From assembly GCF_003719335.1 (NCBI RefSeq), contig NZ_RIAS01000004.1, forward strand, positions 310,001-374,000: a DNA stretch of 64,000 nt. The letters run 5' to 3'. Positions within the stretch are counted from its first letter, which is position 1. Every line of letters begins with the position of its first letter. The DNA comes from Paenibacillus amylolyticus (lineage in GTDB: Bacteria; Bacillota; Bacilli; Paenibacillales; Paenibacillaceae). The notes beneath the pieces are model-generated. The model saw nothing but the letters and a program-made list of their open reading frames with translations. It searched no databases and was not told the DNA's origin. Shown here one piece after another: positions 1-7,819 of this stretch. The position numbers were made by a program, and so were the translations under genes.

Positions 1-1
1 A

Positions 2-937
2 TTGCCGAGAAGTCCTGAGGTGGAGCGCATGAAACAGGAGCTTCTTTCGGGTATGGAAGATAAGTATCTGGAGTTAAAACAGGAGGGCAGATCGGAGAAT
101 GAGGCGGTTGGCATTGTGATCTCCGAATTTGGCAACATCGAGGAACTGATGGAAGAGCTCGGTATTCAGACTGAGGATGCTGCGGAAACATATCCAGTGC
201 TGACCGAAGAAGAGGTTCAGGCCTATCTCGCGGCTAAGCGAAGTGCAGGTTTCTGGACGGGGCTGGGCGTGTGGCTGTCCTCAGCGGGAATAGCTTTTCT
301 TATATTAATGGATACGCTGTTCGAGAGCTTTGGGTCTTCATCAGATCAAGGTACGTTCGGCATTGGCTCTGTGCTGGGCATGAGTGGAATGTTTGTATTG
401 GTGGCTGTTGCCGTGGGCATGTTCATCTACAGCGGTATGAAGCTGGGACGGTTTGAGTATATGGAGATAGGGTTCCAGCTCCCCCGCTCCCTTCTGATGA
501 CTCTTCAGCGTAATAAGGCAAGCTTTGCACTCACATATCGAGTGGCTCTTATTACGGGCGTGTGCCTGTGCATCCTGTCTCCTGTTTTCATCTTTGCAGG
601 GGCCTATGTGAATGATACGTATGCTTCTTACGGTGTGTCGGCTCTCTTAGCTACAGCGGGGATTGGTGTGTTTTTGTTTGTCTATTACGGTAATATTCAG
701 GGTTCCTATACGACGTTGCTGGAGAATCAGCACCTGAATGCAGCCAAGAGAGAAGAGGCACGAGCAGTGAGAGCTGTTGAGGCTGTGGTTTGGCCGCTCG
801 CGACAGCGTTCTTCCTCTTTACGGGTTTCGTCTACCAGCGCTGGGATATTAACTGGGCGATTTTCCCGATCGTCGGCATTCTCTCCGGCAGCTTTAGCAA
901 CGTATATCACATTATGAAAAATAAAAAGCCATCCTGA
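2..937 (+). CDS. Permease-prefix-domain membrane protein, 5' end outside window
   Basis: The frame is open to the left edge, so the true start is probably upstream; the first visible residues (PRSPEVERMKQELL) look like the middle of a permease prefix domain 1, the helical region often found before membrane domains in Bacillota. Residues 1-60 are this charged helical part. About six hydrophobic segments follow (near 83-105, 122-145, 178-200, 209-230, 262-280 and 285-300), so it is an integral membrane protein. Such proteins are often encoded next to a PadR-type regulator, which would lie outside the window. Function is unknown. A hairpin terminator follows the stop. Confidence 0.7.
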   Translation: MPRSPEVERMKQELLSGMEDKYLELKQEGRSENEAVGIVISEFGNIEELMEELGIQTEDAAETYPVLTEEEVQAYLAAKRSAGFWTGLGVWLSSAGIAFLILMDTLFESFGSSSDQGTFGIGSVLGMSGMFVLVAVAVGMFIYSGMKLGRFEYMEIGFQLPRSLLMTLQRNKASFALTYRVALITGVCLCILSPVFIFAGAYVNDTYASYGVSALLATAGIGVFLFVYYGNIQGSYTTLLENQHLNAAKREEARAVRAVEAVVWPLATAFFLFTGFVYQRWDINWAIFPIVGILSGSFSNVYHIMKNKKPS

Positions 938-949
938 TCTCAACTATAA

Positions 950-994
950 TTCCCCTGAGAGTTTCGATGTATTAATTTTCGGGGGAGTTTTTTT
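950..994 (+). terminator. Probable intrinsic terminator of the first gene
   Basis: TCCCC at 951-955 can pair with GGGGA at 982-986, with an imperfect inner stem, followed by a run of seven T. It lies 13 bases after the stop at 937. Confidence 0.5.
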
Positions 995-1046
995 ACTTTA
1001 ACTTTTATCACATTCTAATTTTACTTAAAAAGGTCAATTCATCATT

Positions 1047-1081
1047 AAGATCCATATTACGGTAAGGATCTTTATTTTTTG
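1047..1081 (+). terminator. Second hairpin with T-tail
   Basis: AAGATCC at 1047-1053 pairs perfectly with GGATCTT at 1066-1072, followed by TATTTTTTG. It is either a back-up terminator for the upstream gene or part of the leader region before the SLH gene. The rest of this intergenic stretch (944-1250) holds only the promoter candidate at 1105. Confidence 0.5.
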
Positions 1082-1104
1082 TATTAATGGTACCTTCTAG
1101 AAAA

Positions 1105-1113
1105 TGCTATACT
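1105..1113 (+). promoter_or_regulatory. Extended -10 promoter candidate for the SLH gene
   Basis: TGCTATACT matches an extended -10 element (TGnTATAAT) with one mismatch. No good -35 box lies at the right distance. It sits about 140 bases before the chosen start at 1251. Confidence 0.35.
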
Positions 1114-1250
1114 ACATTTATAGAATTTAGAAATTGAATGGTCGAAGTTAGCACTTTGATCTACATTCAACATGAGAAGGAAAGGGAGTGAAGGAAAGGT
1201 TTGTCCGATCAATTAGTGAGAGATATCTATATCTTAATAGGAGGAAATGT

Positions 1251-3101
1251 ATGTTTTTTAAAAGGATGACTCAAAAAGTAAACATATTTATCTTAGTTAT
1301 GAGTATGTTATGTCTATCAGGTGGAGTTGTTTATGGTCAAGATGTGACCTCAGATATTGAAGGGCATTGGGCACAACCTACCATTGATAAATGGCTTTCA
1401 AAAGGATTGATCAAAGGATGTTCCGACGATTCCTTTAGGCCCAACAATGTAATTACACGTGGAGAATTTATGGCATTAGTTAATTGTCAATTTGAATTTA
1501 ATGAGCTAGCAGGAGTGCATTATACTGATCTGTCTGCCTTAGATTGGAATTATTCAGAAGTACAGAAGGCGGTAAAAGAAGGATACATAAAAGGTTATAA
1601 ATTACCTAGTGACGAGAAAGTAGCTTTAGAATTCAAGGATTCGTCAGAATTTTCATTGTGGAGTAAAGGTTCCGCAGGTGCTGTATTCTCCGAGAATAAC
1701 ATAGGCTGGAATGTGGATTTTGCTGAAAACAATGCAGGTACAGCACAGGTAGTAACACTGGAAATCGAAAATGGAGCAACAGCTCCGGGTTCATATTATG
1801 TCTATTTTACAGATGGGGGAGCACCGATCCCAGAAACGGTTTCTATTACAGGTACAGAAACGGCAACGGAAGTAGCATCGAAAATAGCCGTAGCCTTTGG
1901 GACATCCATACCGGGGTGGAGTGCAGCCGCCGATGGATCCAAAGTACACTTTACATCGCAGCAACCGGGCACGAATAACGAACATGTTCGGTTATATGCA
2001 TTGGAGGCATCAGGAGTTGGTGCGCCTTCAAGCACAACTACAGTTGCCGGAAATCCAGCGACTAATACGTCTCAGGTAGTAACATTAAGTTTGCCTGGTT
2101 CCGAAAGTAGTGATGGGCCGATAGGTGTTAAATTTATGGATGGAGCATCCGAATGGGTAGTCCATGTAAATATGATGGGAAGTCCCGAAACGGGAAGTGA
2201 GCTTGCGGACAAGATCGCAACAGCATTTGGGACAACCATTCCGGATTGGAATGTATCTGCCAGTGGGACGAAAGTGATCTTCACAGCCAAACTTCCGGCA
2301 GCGAATAATAGTAAAGCTCTGGCAAGACTTTCCGGGTTGAACACAGGAATCGGCATGCCGGATAGTAAGATTACAACCGTAGGGGCTGTACCGATGCCTG
2401 ATACAGCACAGGTAGTAACACTGGAAATCGAAAATGGAGCAACAGCTCCGGGTTCATATTATGTCTATTTTACAGATGGGGGAGCACCGATCCCAGAAAC
2501 GGTTTCTATTACAGGTACAGAAACGGCAACGGAAGTAGCATCGAAAATAGCCGTAGCCTTTGGGACATCCATACCGGGGTGGAGTGCAGCCGCCGATGGA
2601 TCCAAAGTACACTTTACATCGCAGCAACCGGGCACGAATAACGAACATGTTCGGTTATATGCATTGGAGGCATCAGGAGTTGGTGCGCCTTCAAGCACAA
2701 CTACAGTTGCCGGAAATCCAGCGACTAATACGTCTCAGGTAGTAACATTAAGTTTGCCTGGTTCCGAAAGTAGTGATGGGCCGATAGGTGTTAAATTTAT
2801 GGATGGAGCATCCGAATGGGTAGTCCATGTAAATATGATGGGAAGTCCCGAAACGGGAAGTGAGCTTGCGGACAAGATCGCAACAGCATTTGGGACAACC
2901 ATTCCGGATTGGAATGTATCTGCCAGTGGGACGAAAGTGATCTTCACAGCCAAACTTCCGGCAGCGAATAATAGTAAAGCTCTGGCAAGACTTTCCGGGT
3001 TGAACACAGGAATCGGCATGCCGGATAGTAAGATTACAACCGTAGGGGCCGCACATCCTGTTGGAGTACCTCAAAAAAGTTACTATCGTTTTAACAATTG
3101 A
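1251..3101 (+). CDS. S-layer-homology protein with duplicated repeat domains, C-terminus frameshifted
   Basis: Predicted exported cell-surface protein of 616 residues. The ATG at 1251 is preferred over an in-frame GTG at 1188 because AGGAGG at 1239-1244 precedes it and it begins a clear signal peptide (hydrophobic residues 10-28, cleavage near VYG-Q). Residues 35-78 form one SLH domain (ending SFRPNNVITRGEFMAL), which would bind secondary wall polymer; a second SLH is cut short near residue 117. The rest is four domains of about 110 residues in order A-B-A-B, each beginning (A/S)QVVTL and holding FGT(S/T)IP-W. The two A-B pairs are identical. The reading frame ends early: the following DNA encodes another such domain in a shifted frame (see 3102-3339). 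Ligand unknown. Confidence 0.75.
   Translation: MFFKRMTQKVNIFILVMSMLCLSGGVVYGQDVTSDIEGHWAQPTIDKWLSKGLIKGCSDDSFRPNNVITRGEFMALVNCQFEFNELAGVHYTDLSALDWNYSEVQKAVKEGYIKGYKLPSDEKVALEFKDSSEFSLWSKGSAGAVFSENNIGWNVDFAENNAGTAQVVTLEIENGATAPGSYYVYFTDGGAPIPETVSITGTETATEVASKIAVAFGTSIPGWSAAADGSKVHFTSQQPGTNNEHVRLYALEASGVGAPSSTTTVAGNPATNTSQVVTLSLPGSESSDGPIGVKFMDGASEWVVHVNMMGSPETGSELADKIATAFGTTIPDWNVSASGTKVIFTAKLPAANNSKALARLSGLNTGIGMPDSKITTVGAVPMPDTAQVVTLEIENGATAPGSYYVYFTDGGAPIPETVSITGTETATEVASKIAVAFGTSIPGWSAAADGSKVHFTSQQPGTNNEHVRLYALEASGVGAPSSTTTVAGNPATNTSQVVTLSLPGSESSDGPIGVKFMDGASEWVVHVNMMGSPETGSELADKIATAFGTTIPDWNVSASGTKVIFTAKLPAANNSKALARLSGLNTGIGMPDSKITTVGAAHPVGVPQKSYYRFNN
1739..2386 (+). repeat. Tandem repeat unit 1 (648 bp identical, 663-bp period)
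   Basis: This stretch is repeated, apparently base for base, at 2402-3049. The copies are joined by a 15-bp linker, giving a 663-bp (221-codon) in-frame period. Identity stops at the edges: 1738 is G but 2401 is A; 2387 is T but 3050 is C. Such identity implies a recent duplication or ongoing conversion. Confidence 0.9.
2402..3049 (+). repeat. Tandem repeat unit 2 (648 bp identical)
   Basis: Second copy of the unit at 1739-2386. Both copies encode the same pair of roughly 110-residue domains. Confidence 0.9.
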
Positions 3102-3339
3102 TGCTGCTCCAACTAGTATGTAAAGTATTAGAGTTGTATTTCAAGACGGCACAAATGAAACTGTAAAACGTGTGAGTTTATCAGGAACAGAGACATTAGA
3201 TGAAGTGGCTGGTAGAATTGAGTCTGCATTCGGACACTCCATTATTGGATGGGACGTGTCTCGTACGGGTCATGATGTCATTTTTACAGCAAGTGTACCA
3301 GAAGATAATAAACCTGATGTAAGGGTGGCTGTCTACTAG
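3102..3339 (+). pseudogene. Decayed fifth repeat domain of the SLH protein
   Basis: Removing one base in the A6 run at about 3074-3079 continues the SLH protein as VPQKVTIVLTIDAAPTSM, then a TAA stop, then SIRVVFQDGTNETVKRVSLS and on to SAFGHSIIGWDV and VRVAVY before a TAG at 3337-3339. These segments match the A-type repeat domain (SITGTET, AFGTSIPGW, VRLYAL). At least one frameshift and one nonsense codon therefore separate this domain from the gene. The gene once had at least five such domains, or the sequence holds errors here. Confidence 0.75.
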
Positions 3340-3371
3340 GAATAAAAAGATAGTAAGGACAGTTTTATAAC

Positions 3372-3426
3372 AAAACACCTTCAGAGTAGATATTTTCATA
3401 TCGTTTCTCTAGAAGGTGTTTTTTGT
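3372..3426 (+). terminator. Intrinsic terminator between convergent genes
   Basis: AACACCTTCAGAG pairs with CTCTAGAAGGTGTT (one bulge), followed by TTTTTTG. A-rich sequence on the left side could let it also serve the minus-strand gene ending at 3467. Confidence 0.8.
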
Positions 3427-3466
3427 ATGGTGAGCGACTTGGGAATTATTTTTCCTTAAGCAGGCT

Positions 3467-3946
3467 CTATTTCAAAAACGAGCGAATGCCAGTAGTAACG
3501 AGATCATGATCTTCCTCATCAGGCAGACCCGATATTGTGATTGTCCCCACTTGCCCTTCCTCTTTTAGGATCAGCGGAAATGCGCCACCAGCCAGTACAT
3601 AATCGGAGTCATTTAGTTGGTAGTCTTGCTCCAATGTTTTGTTTTCGCTCCGTAATCGCAAGGCCGTATGCCAGGAGCTGGAGCCGAAGTGGTTGACCAC
3701 GTTGTTTTTGCGCCGAATCCAATTTTCGTTATCGGGGTGTGTGCCTTCCATCGCATGCAAAAAGAGACGATGCCCCTTTAGCGTAATATCAATGGTTACC
3801 GCTTGTGAGCGGCGTTTCGCTTCCTGAACTAGATGCAGACCGAGTTGTAGCGCTGTTCCGGAGTTGAACGTATCCCATACCAGTTCTTGTTCTTCCTGCT
3901 GCATTTGCGCTAATCTGCCAGTGATTTCGGGATTTATCGAATTCAA
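3467..3946 (-). CDS. UPF0303 / GlcG-HbpS-like heme-binding-domain family protein
   Basis: A 159-residue soluble protein resembling the UPF0303 (DUF336-related, GlcG/HbpS-like) family: central ALQLGLHLVQEAKRRSQAVTIDITLKGHRLFLHAMEGT, then DYVLAGGAFPL and VGTITISGLPDEEDH near the C-terminus, as usual for this family. Members bind heme or small ligands in some cases; the role here is unknown. The start is TTG, preceded on the minus strand by AAGGAG at a rather long spacing of about 11 bases. It stands alone, convergent with the SLH gene. Confidence 0.7.
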   Translation of the reverse strand: MNSINPEITGRLAQMQQEEQELVWDTFNSGTALQLGLHLVQEAKRRSQAVTIDITLKGHRLFLHAMEGTHPDNENWIRRKNNVVNHFGSSSWHTALRLRSENKTLEQDYQLNDSDYVLAGGAFPLILKEEGQVGTITISGLPDEEDHDLVTTGIRSFLK

Positions 3947-4169
3947 ATGAAAGACATCTCCTTCGTATGTGTGATGAAGCTCTACATTCGACGCAGGACA
4001 GGGTTCTACCTGCCCGCACTGAATTACACACTTTATCGGATGTTAGAAGAGACTCAAGACCCGATCATTTGGAGACGTTATAACCGCTGTGGTAAAGTAA
4101 GGGGAACGTTATGATGATTTTTTACAATTGAAATAAAGAGCAATTCAGGCAGGCAGGAGGGGGAAAAGC

Positions 4170-4652
4170 ATGCTGTTTTATTTTATCGCGTTGCTGGTTA
4201 CGCTTGTAGATCAGGGTACCAAAATAGCGGTTCGGATGTATATGGAGGTTGGCGAAGTGATGCGGCTTGGGGATTCAGGGATGCAGCTGCAGCATTATGA
4301 AAATAGCGGGATGGCCGGAAGCATGTTTCAAGGGAATGCGCGTTTGTTTGGGGTCATTGCCGTGCTGTTTATCGCAGGTATGCTCTATTATCGGCATAAA
4401 GGTGAGATACGGGGATTCTGGATGCAGGCCGGGGCAGGTTTCATGGTCGGTGGTGCGCTGGGCAACGCCATAGACCGTTTTGTTTATGCTCGTGTGACGG
4501 ACTTTCTGGTGTTTCCGTCGGGGCAGGGTATCTTAAACTTGGCGGATGTGGCGATTAACATTGGTGTGGTGATGATCATCATCGGCATGTTGATACGCGC
4601 CTATCAGCGGTATCGGGAGAAACGCTTGCGTAATGCATTGCCTAAGGGGTGA
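4170..4652 (+). CDS. lspA: Signal peptidase II (prolipoprotein signal peptidase)
   Basis: Membrane aspartyl protease that removes signal peptides from diacylglyceryl-modified prolipoproteins. At 160 residues it has the usual length, with four membrane spans. Visible family motifs are LVDQGTK (D14), ENSG around N46, GGALGNAIDRF with catalytic D102, and LNLADVAIN with catalytic D126. A strong AGGAGGGGG lies just before the ATG. No lipoprotein gene is directly linked, but several lipobox binding proteins in the window would be its substrates. Its stop codon falls inside the first of four alternating GGGGTG/CACCC segments (4646-4761). Small for an intact LspA but with both catalytic Asp. Confidence 0.85.
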   Translation: MLFYFIALLVTLVDQGTKIAVRMYMEVGEVMRLGDSGMQLQHYENSGMAGSMFQGNARLFGVIAVLFIAGMLYYRHKGEIRGFWMQAGAGFMVGGALGNAIDRFVYARVTDFLVFPSGQGILNLADVAINIGVVMIIIGMLIRAYQRYREKRLRNALPKG

Positions 4653-4762
4653 CATCTATTCAATGATACACCCTGCGTTTTAACATGTTGAATACATATT
4701 GGGGTGTAGCCAGCTTGATGTAACAAAGTTAGCACGTTACATGCAAGAGGTGCTGCACCCCA
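4646..4762 (+). other. Alternating complementary segments, possible structured RNA
   Basis: GGGGTG (4646-4651), CACCC (4669-4673), GGGGTGTA (4701-4708) and CACCCC (4756-4761) alternate, so segments 1:2, 2:3 and 3:4 could form mutually exclusive hairpins. The last pair is a 7-bp TGGGGTG/CACCCCA stem that encloses a second 7-bp stem (ATGTAAC/GTTACAT). No T-tract follows. The remaining gene-free stretch up to 4975 shows nothing else I can identify. Confidence 0.35.
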
Positions 4763-4975
4763 AAATTTAAGGGCTTTGCGCACGAATAACCGATAGCGGT
4801 TTGAAAACTTATGTGAGAAATGATGAGACGAATGCAAGGAAAAAGAGAGGTAGGCATTGGGAAAATACTTTTCCATTGATTCCCAAACCAAACTGTGCTA
4901 TTTTGAATTTGTTAGTTTAATCGGTAAACAAAGTGGAGCGGGACGTAGGGGAGATAACATTGTACGAATTCAATT

Positions 4976-4989
4976 TGCAAGCGCTTTAA
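4976..4989 (+). promoter_or_regulatory. Candidate cre (CcpA) site before the sugar kinase gene
   Basis: TGCAAGCGCTTTAA matches the catabolite-response consensus TGnAAnCGnTnnCA except for its penultimate base. It lies about 130 bases before the sensor kinase start, as expected for carbon catabolite control of a sugar uptake system. Confidence 0.5.
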
Positions 4990-5108
4990 TTCAAGCATAA
5001 CAGAATAATGTAGATAAAATCCGGCATCGAGTGAACACCGTCAATGCAAAAAGGCGGGCGTGAGATGGTGGTTTCTTTTACATGCAGAAAGAGGAGGACG
5101 TTTGGACA

Positions 5109-6875
5109 TTGCAGCGGAAAACAAAACATTTTAACTCGCTTCGCAATCAGATCTTTGTCGGTTTTGTGATGGTTATGCTCATTGTTCTTCTGCTCGCAGG
5201 CATCACAGCCTATGACCGTGTAGCGGCTTTGCTGAAAAGCAATGCCGAAAAGCATATCCATCAGACCGCAGTACAGGCCAGTGGCAGGTTAGATGCACTG
5301 ATTGCACAGGTGAATTCCCTAACCGCCCAGGTTGCAGATGATGCTTACGTGCAACGTCTGCTGAATGAAGAGAAGCGAGGGCAGAAGGCGAGCTTTAATC
5401 AGCGACAGGCATTGCTGCAGATCGCAGGCAGTTACCAATCCTTTATTAATGGCGCCCAGAGTATGGAGATATACACCACGGATTACAGTCGTATCTTTCC
5501 GATGGATGACCGTTCCTTAAGTCATAGGCTGGAGCGGAACTGGATTGTCAAAGCGGACGAGGGTAAGGGGCGACTGGTGTGGGCTGGCTCCGATCCCGAC
5601 GATCCGAGCATTCTTCTGGCTGTTCGGCGGATCAGTCTGCTGGAGCGTTCTTTTGAGCATGGGGGATACGTGGTTGTGAGAATGCAACGTAGTTTTTTTC
5701 AATTGAATGATTCGAACGGGGCAGATGGCTCCCAGGATTCGATTATGCTACTGGACGCCGGTGGTGAAGTCGTGACCTCCAATCTGGACGTACATCTGGA
5801 CCCTCAGGCAGTGATGGATAGTGAGTCCGTCGTTCAGAACGGGAAAGAGTCTTATATCGTAGTGAAGCAACGTTCCGAGCTAACAGGCTGGACGCTAGCT
5901 GTACTGACACCGCTGCGAGAGACCACGGAAGGGGTGTCGATCCTGAGAACGGCTTTGCTTGTATCAGGCGTCATCGGCGTTGTGCTTTTTCTGGTCATGT
6001 CCTTCTTCCTCTCCACGATGATTACCCGTCCGCTCATTCGGCTGATGCGAGCGATGCGTGGGGCACAGCCTGGAGCAATGAGGCCTAACCTTATGATCAG
6101 CTCCACCTTAGAAATCAATGAACTGAATGACGTGTATAACCAGATGGTATACAGGCAGAATGAATTGACGCAGGTGGTACATGAGAAAGAGGTCATGCAG
6201 TCCCAAGCTGAGATGAAGGCGCTGCAATCCCAGATCAACCCTCATTTTCTGTTCAATACACTAGAAGCATTCTACTGGTCGTTGGAGGAAAAAGGAGAGG
6301 AGGAGATGGCGCGGATGGTTATCGCAATGTCTCGGTTATTTCGGTACATTATCTCCAGTCCGCACCAGGATGAATGGGTGACGATTGCGGACGAGCTTGA
6401 GCATGTAGAGCGATATCTGAACATTATGCAGATGAGGCTCGGTGACAGGATGCAGTGGGAGATCAGGCTGAGTGAGGAACTACGCAGTACACCTATGCCG
6501 AAACTGCTCATTCAACCGCTGGTAGAGAATGCTGTTTTGTATGGCATCGAGAGCACGTTAAAACCCGGAAGGGTAGAGATCGATGTATATCCTTCCTCAA
6601 TAACAGGGCTAGTGCGTGTGGAGGTGCGCGATAATGGGCCGGGCATAGACGAGGAACGTCTTCAGACGATTAAACAGGCGCTAAACGGTGGTGAGCCGGT
6701 AGCTCCAGGCCGAGGAGCTGGTGTGGGGTTGATCAACGTATATCAACGTCTACGGCTTTATTTTGGTCGTCAGCTTGGTGAGCATGCCAAACTTACTGTG
6801 GAGAGCGAAGCTGGAGCAGGGACAGTGATTCGATTCGAGATTCCGAGGGGAACGGAGGCTGCACATGATTCATGA
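5109..6875 (+). CDS. YesM-type sensor histidine kinase
   Basis: Membrane sensor kinase of the YesM/LytS-like class used for carbohydrate sensing. One N-terminal membrane span, an extracellular region of about 250 residues, a second span (ALLVSGVIGVVLFLVMSFF), HAMP, then the His_kinase domain with QINPHFLFNTLEAF (phospho-acceptor His) and an ATPase domain with LVENAVLYG, DNGPGID and GAGVGL. The TTG at 5109 is preferred because AGGAGG lies 11 bases upstream; an in-frame ATG at 5082 lacks a ribosome site. The stop overlaps the next gene by 11 bases. It should phosphorylate the regulator at 6865 and control the importer at 7820-11020. The ligand is presumably a sugar. Confidence 0.85.
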   Translation: MQRKTKHFNSLRNQIFVGFVMVMLIVLLLAGITAYDRVAALLKSNAEKHIHQTAVQASGRLDALIAQVNSLTAQVADDAYVQRLLNEEKRGQKASFNQRQALLQIAGSYQSFINGAQSMEIYTTDYSRIFPMDDRSLSHRLERNWIVKADEGKGRLVWAGSDPDDPSILLAVRRISLLERSFEHGGYVVVRMQRSFFQLNDSNGADGSQDSIMLLDAGGEVVTSNLDVHLDPQAVMDSESVVQNGKESYIVVKQRSELTGWTLAVLTPLRETTEGVSILRTALLVSGVIGVVLFLVMSFFLSTMITRPLIRLMRAMRGAQPGAMRPNLMISSTLEINELNDVYNQMVYRQNELTQVVHEKEVMQSQAEMKALQSQINPHFLFNTLEAFYWSLEEKGEEEMARMVIAMSRLFRYIISSPHQDEWVTIADELEHVERYLNIMQMRLGDRMQWEIRLSEELRSTPMPKLLIQPLVENAVLYGIESTLKPGRVEIDVYPSSITGLVRVEVRDNGPGIDEERLQTIKQALNGGEPVAPGRGAGVGLINVYQRLRLYFGRQLGEHAKLTVESEAGAGTVIRFEIPRGTEAAHDS

Positions 6876-7653
6876 AAAAACAATTCTGATTGTGGACGAC
6901 GAGCCGCGTACAAGAGAAGGCATACGGAAGACGCTTGAAGCATGGTCTGCCGGGAAGAACCGGATTCAGACGGTTGCGAGTGGCGTGGAGGCCAAAGAGT
7001 GGCTTGCAAGCCAGCCGGCTGATCTCCTGATTACGGATGTACGAATGCCAGAGTTTTCTGGCTTGTCTCTGGTGGAAGCTATTCAACATTTTCCTAGCAA
7101 ACCTGCGGTGCTGATCATGTCAGGATACGCAGATTTCAATTATGCGCAGCAAGCGATTAAGCTGGGTGTGGTGGATTACTTGCTCAAGCCGATTGATAAA
7201 GAGCAGCTGCTTCAGACGGTACAGAAGGCACTTCTCCTTCATGAGCAGCAACGACGTATTCAAGCGATGCAGGACCTCGTTGACCCGAAGCTGGTAGATA
7301 TCCGGGAACGGAGAGAGCACCAGGATAATACACCGATTGGAGAAGCCTTAGCATACATTGAGACACATCTGGGTGACCCGATGACTATGCGTGAGCTTGC
7401 CGATTCCCTGCACCTGAATTCCAGTTATTTTAGTGTGCTGTTCAAAGAACAGGTCGGGCTGAATTTCAGCGAATATCTCATGCGCAAACGGGTACAGCGA
7501 GCAAAGGAGCTGTTAGTGCAGACGAACCTGCCCATCTCCGAAATTGCGGAGAGAGTAGGGTATCAGACCGATAAATATTTTATCAAAGTATTCAAAAGCC
7601 TGGAGAACATCAGTCCGAGTAAATATCGTCATGCCGTGAACGAAAAGGATTAA
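6865..7653 (+). CDS. YesN-type response regulator with AraC DNA-binding domain
   Basis: A 262-residue protein: receiver domain at residues 5-125 with the acidic pair VDDEP, phospho-acceptor D58 in LLITDVRMPEFSG and the conserved Lys in DYLLKPI; a linker; then an AraC-type double helix-turn-helix from about residue 165 (AYIETHL, MTMRELADSLHLNSSYFSVLFK, EIAERVGYQTDKYFIKVFK). It is shorter than many YesN proteins because the linker is short. The GGAGG inside the end of the kinase gene and the 11-base overlap indicate translational coupling. It probably activates the ABC importer that follows. Confidence 0.88.
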   Translation: MIHEKTILIVDDEPRTREGIRKTLEAWSAGKNRIQTVASGVEAKEWLASQPADLLITDVRMPEFSGLSLVEAIQHFPSKPAVLIMSGYADFNYAQQAIKLGVVDYLLKPIDKEQLLQTVQKALLLHEQQRRIQAMQDLVDPKLVDIRERREHQDNTPIGEALAYIETHLGDPMTMRELADSLHLNSSYFSVLFKEQVGLNFSEYLMRKRVQRAKELLVQTNLPISEIAERVGYQTDKYFIKVFKSLENISPSKYRHAVNEKD

Positions 7654-7708
7654 CAGAGTGAATGAAGGAGAGTTCTCTCGTCCAATAAAGCAGGTAATAA
7701 ATACTCAA

Positions 7709-7806
7709 AATAGTGGAGTTTTTCCAAATCATTCTACCCTTATAGGCTGGTGGTGCCCATGCTACAATTTTTTTAAAGCGGTTACAAAAACCGAAATTCC
7801 ACTATT
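7709..7806 (+). repeat. Distant inverted repeat flanking the importer promoter
   Basis: AATAGTGGA (7709-7717) and TCCACTATT (7798-7806) are perfect 9-bp inverted copies 80 bases apart. The second copy adjoins the ribosome site of the binding-protein gene. They could be paired operator half-sites for the AraC-type regulator or an mRNA stem. Confidence 0.4.
7760..7786 (+). promoter_or_regulatory. Extended -10 promoter with overlapping cre-like site
   Basis: TGCTACAAT at 7760-7768 is a good extended -10 box. TTAAAGCGGTTACA at 7773-7786 differs from the cre consensus only at its second base and would sit over the start point, the usual position for CcpA blocking of a sugar operon. Confidence 0.5.
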
Positions 7807-7819
7807 GGGGGTTGGAAAT

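Noticed and set aside
3060..3110. Programmed ribosomal frameshift in the A6 run of the SLH gene
   Set aside because: The shifted frame meets a TAA about 12 codons later, so a shift would not give a longer functional protein.
4700..4762. tRNA gene
   Set aside because: The acceptor-like 7-bp stem is there, but the length is 63 bases and no T-loop GTTCGAAT or proper D-arm is visible.
4604..4891. 95-residue minus-strand frame over the lspA end
   Set aside because: It overlaps lspA and the structured segment, has no ribosome site and reads as low-quality protein.
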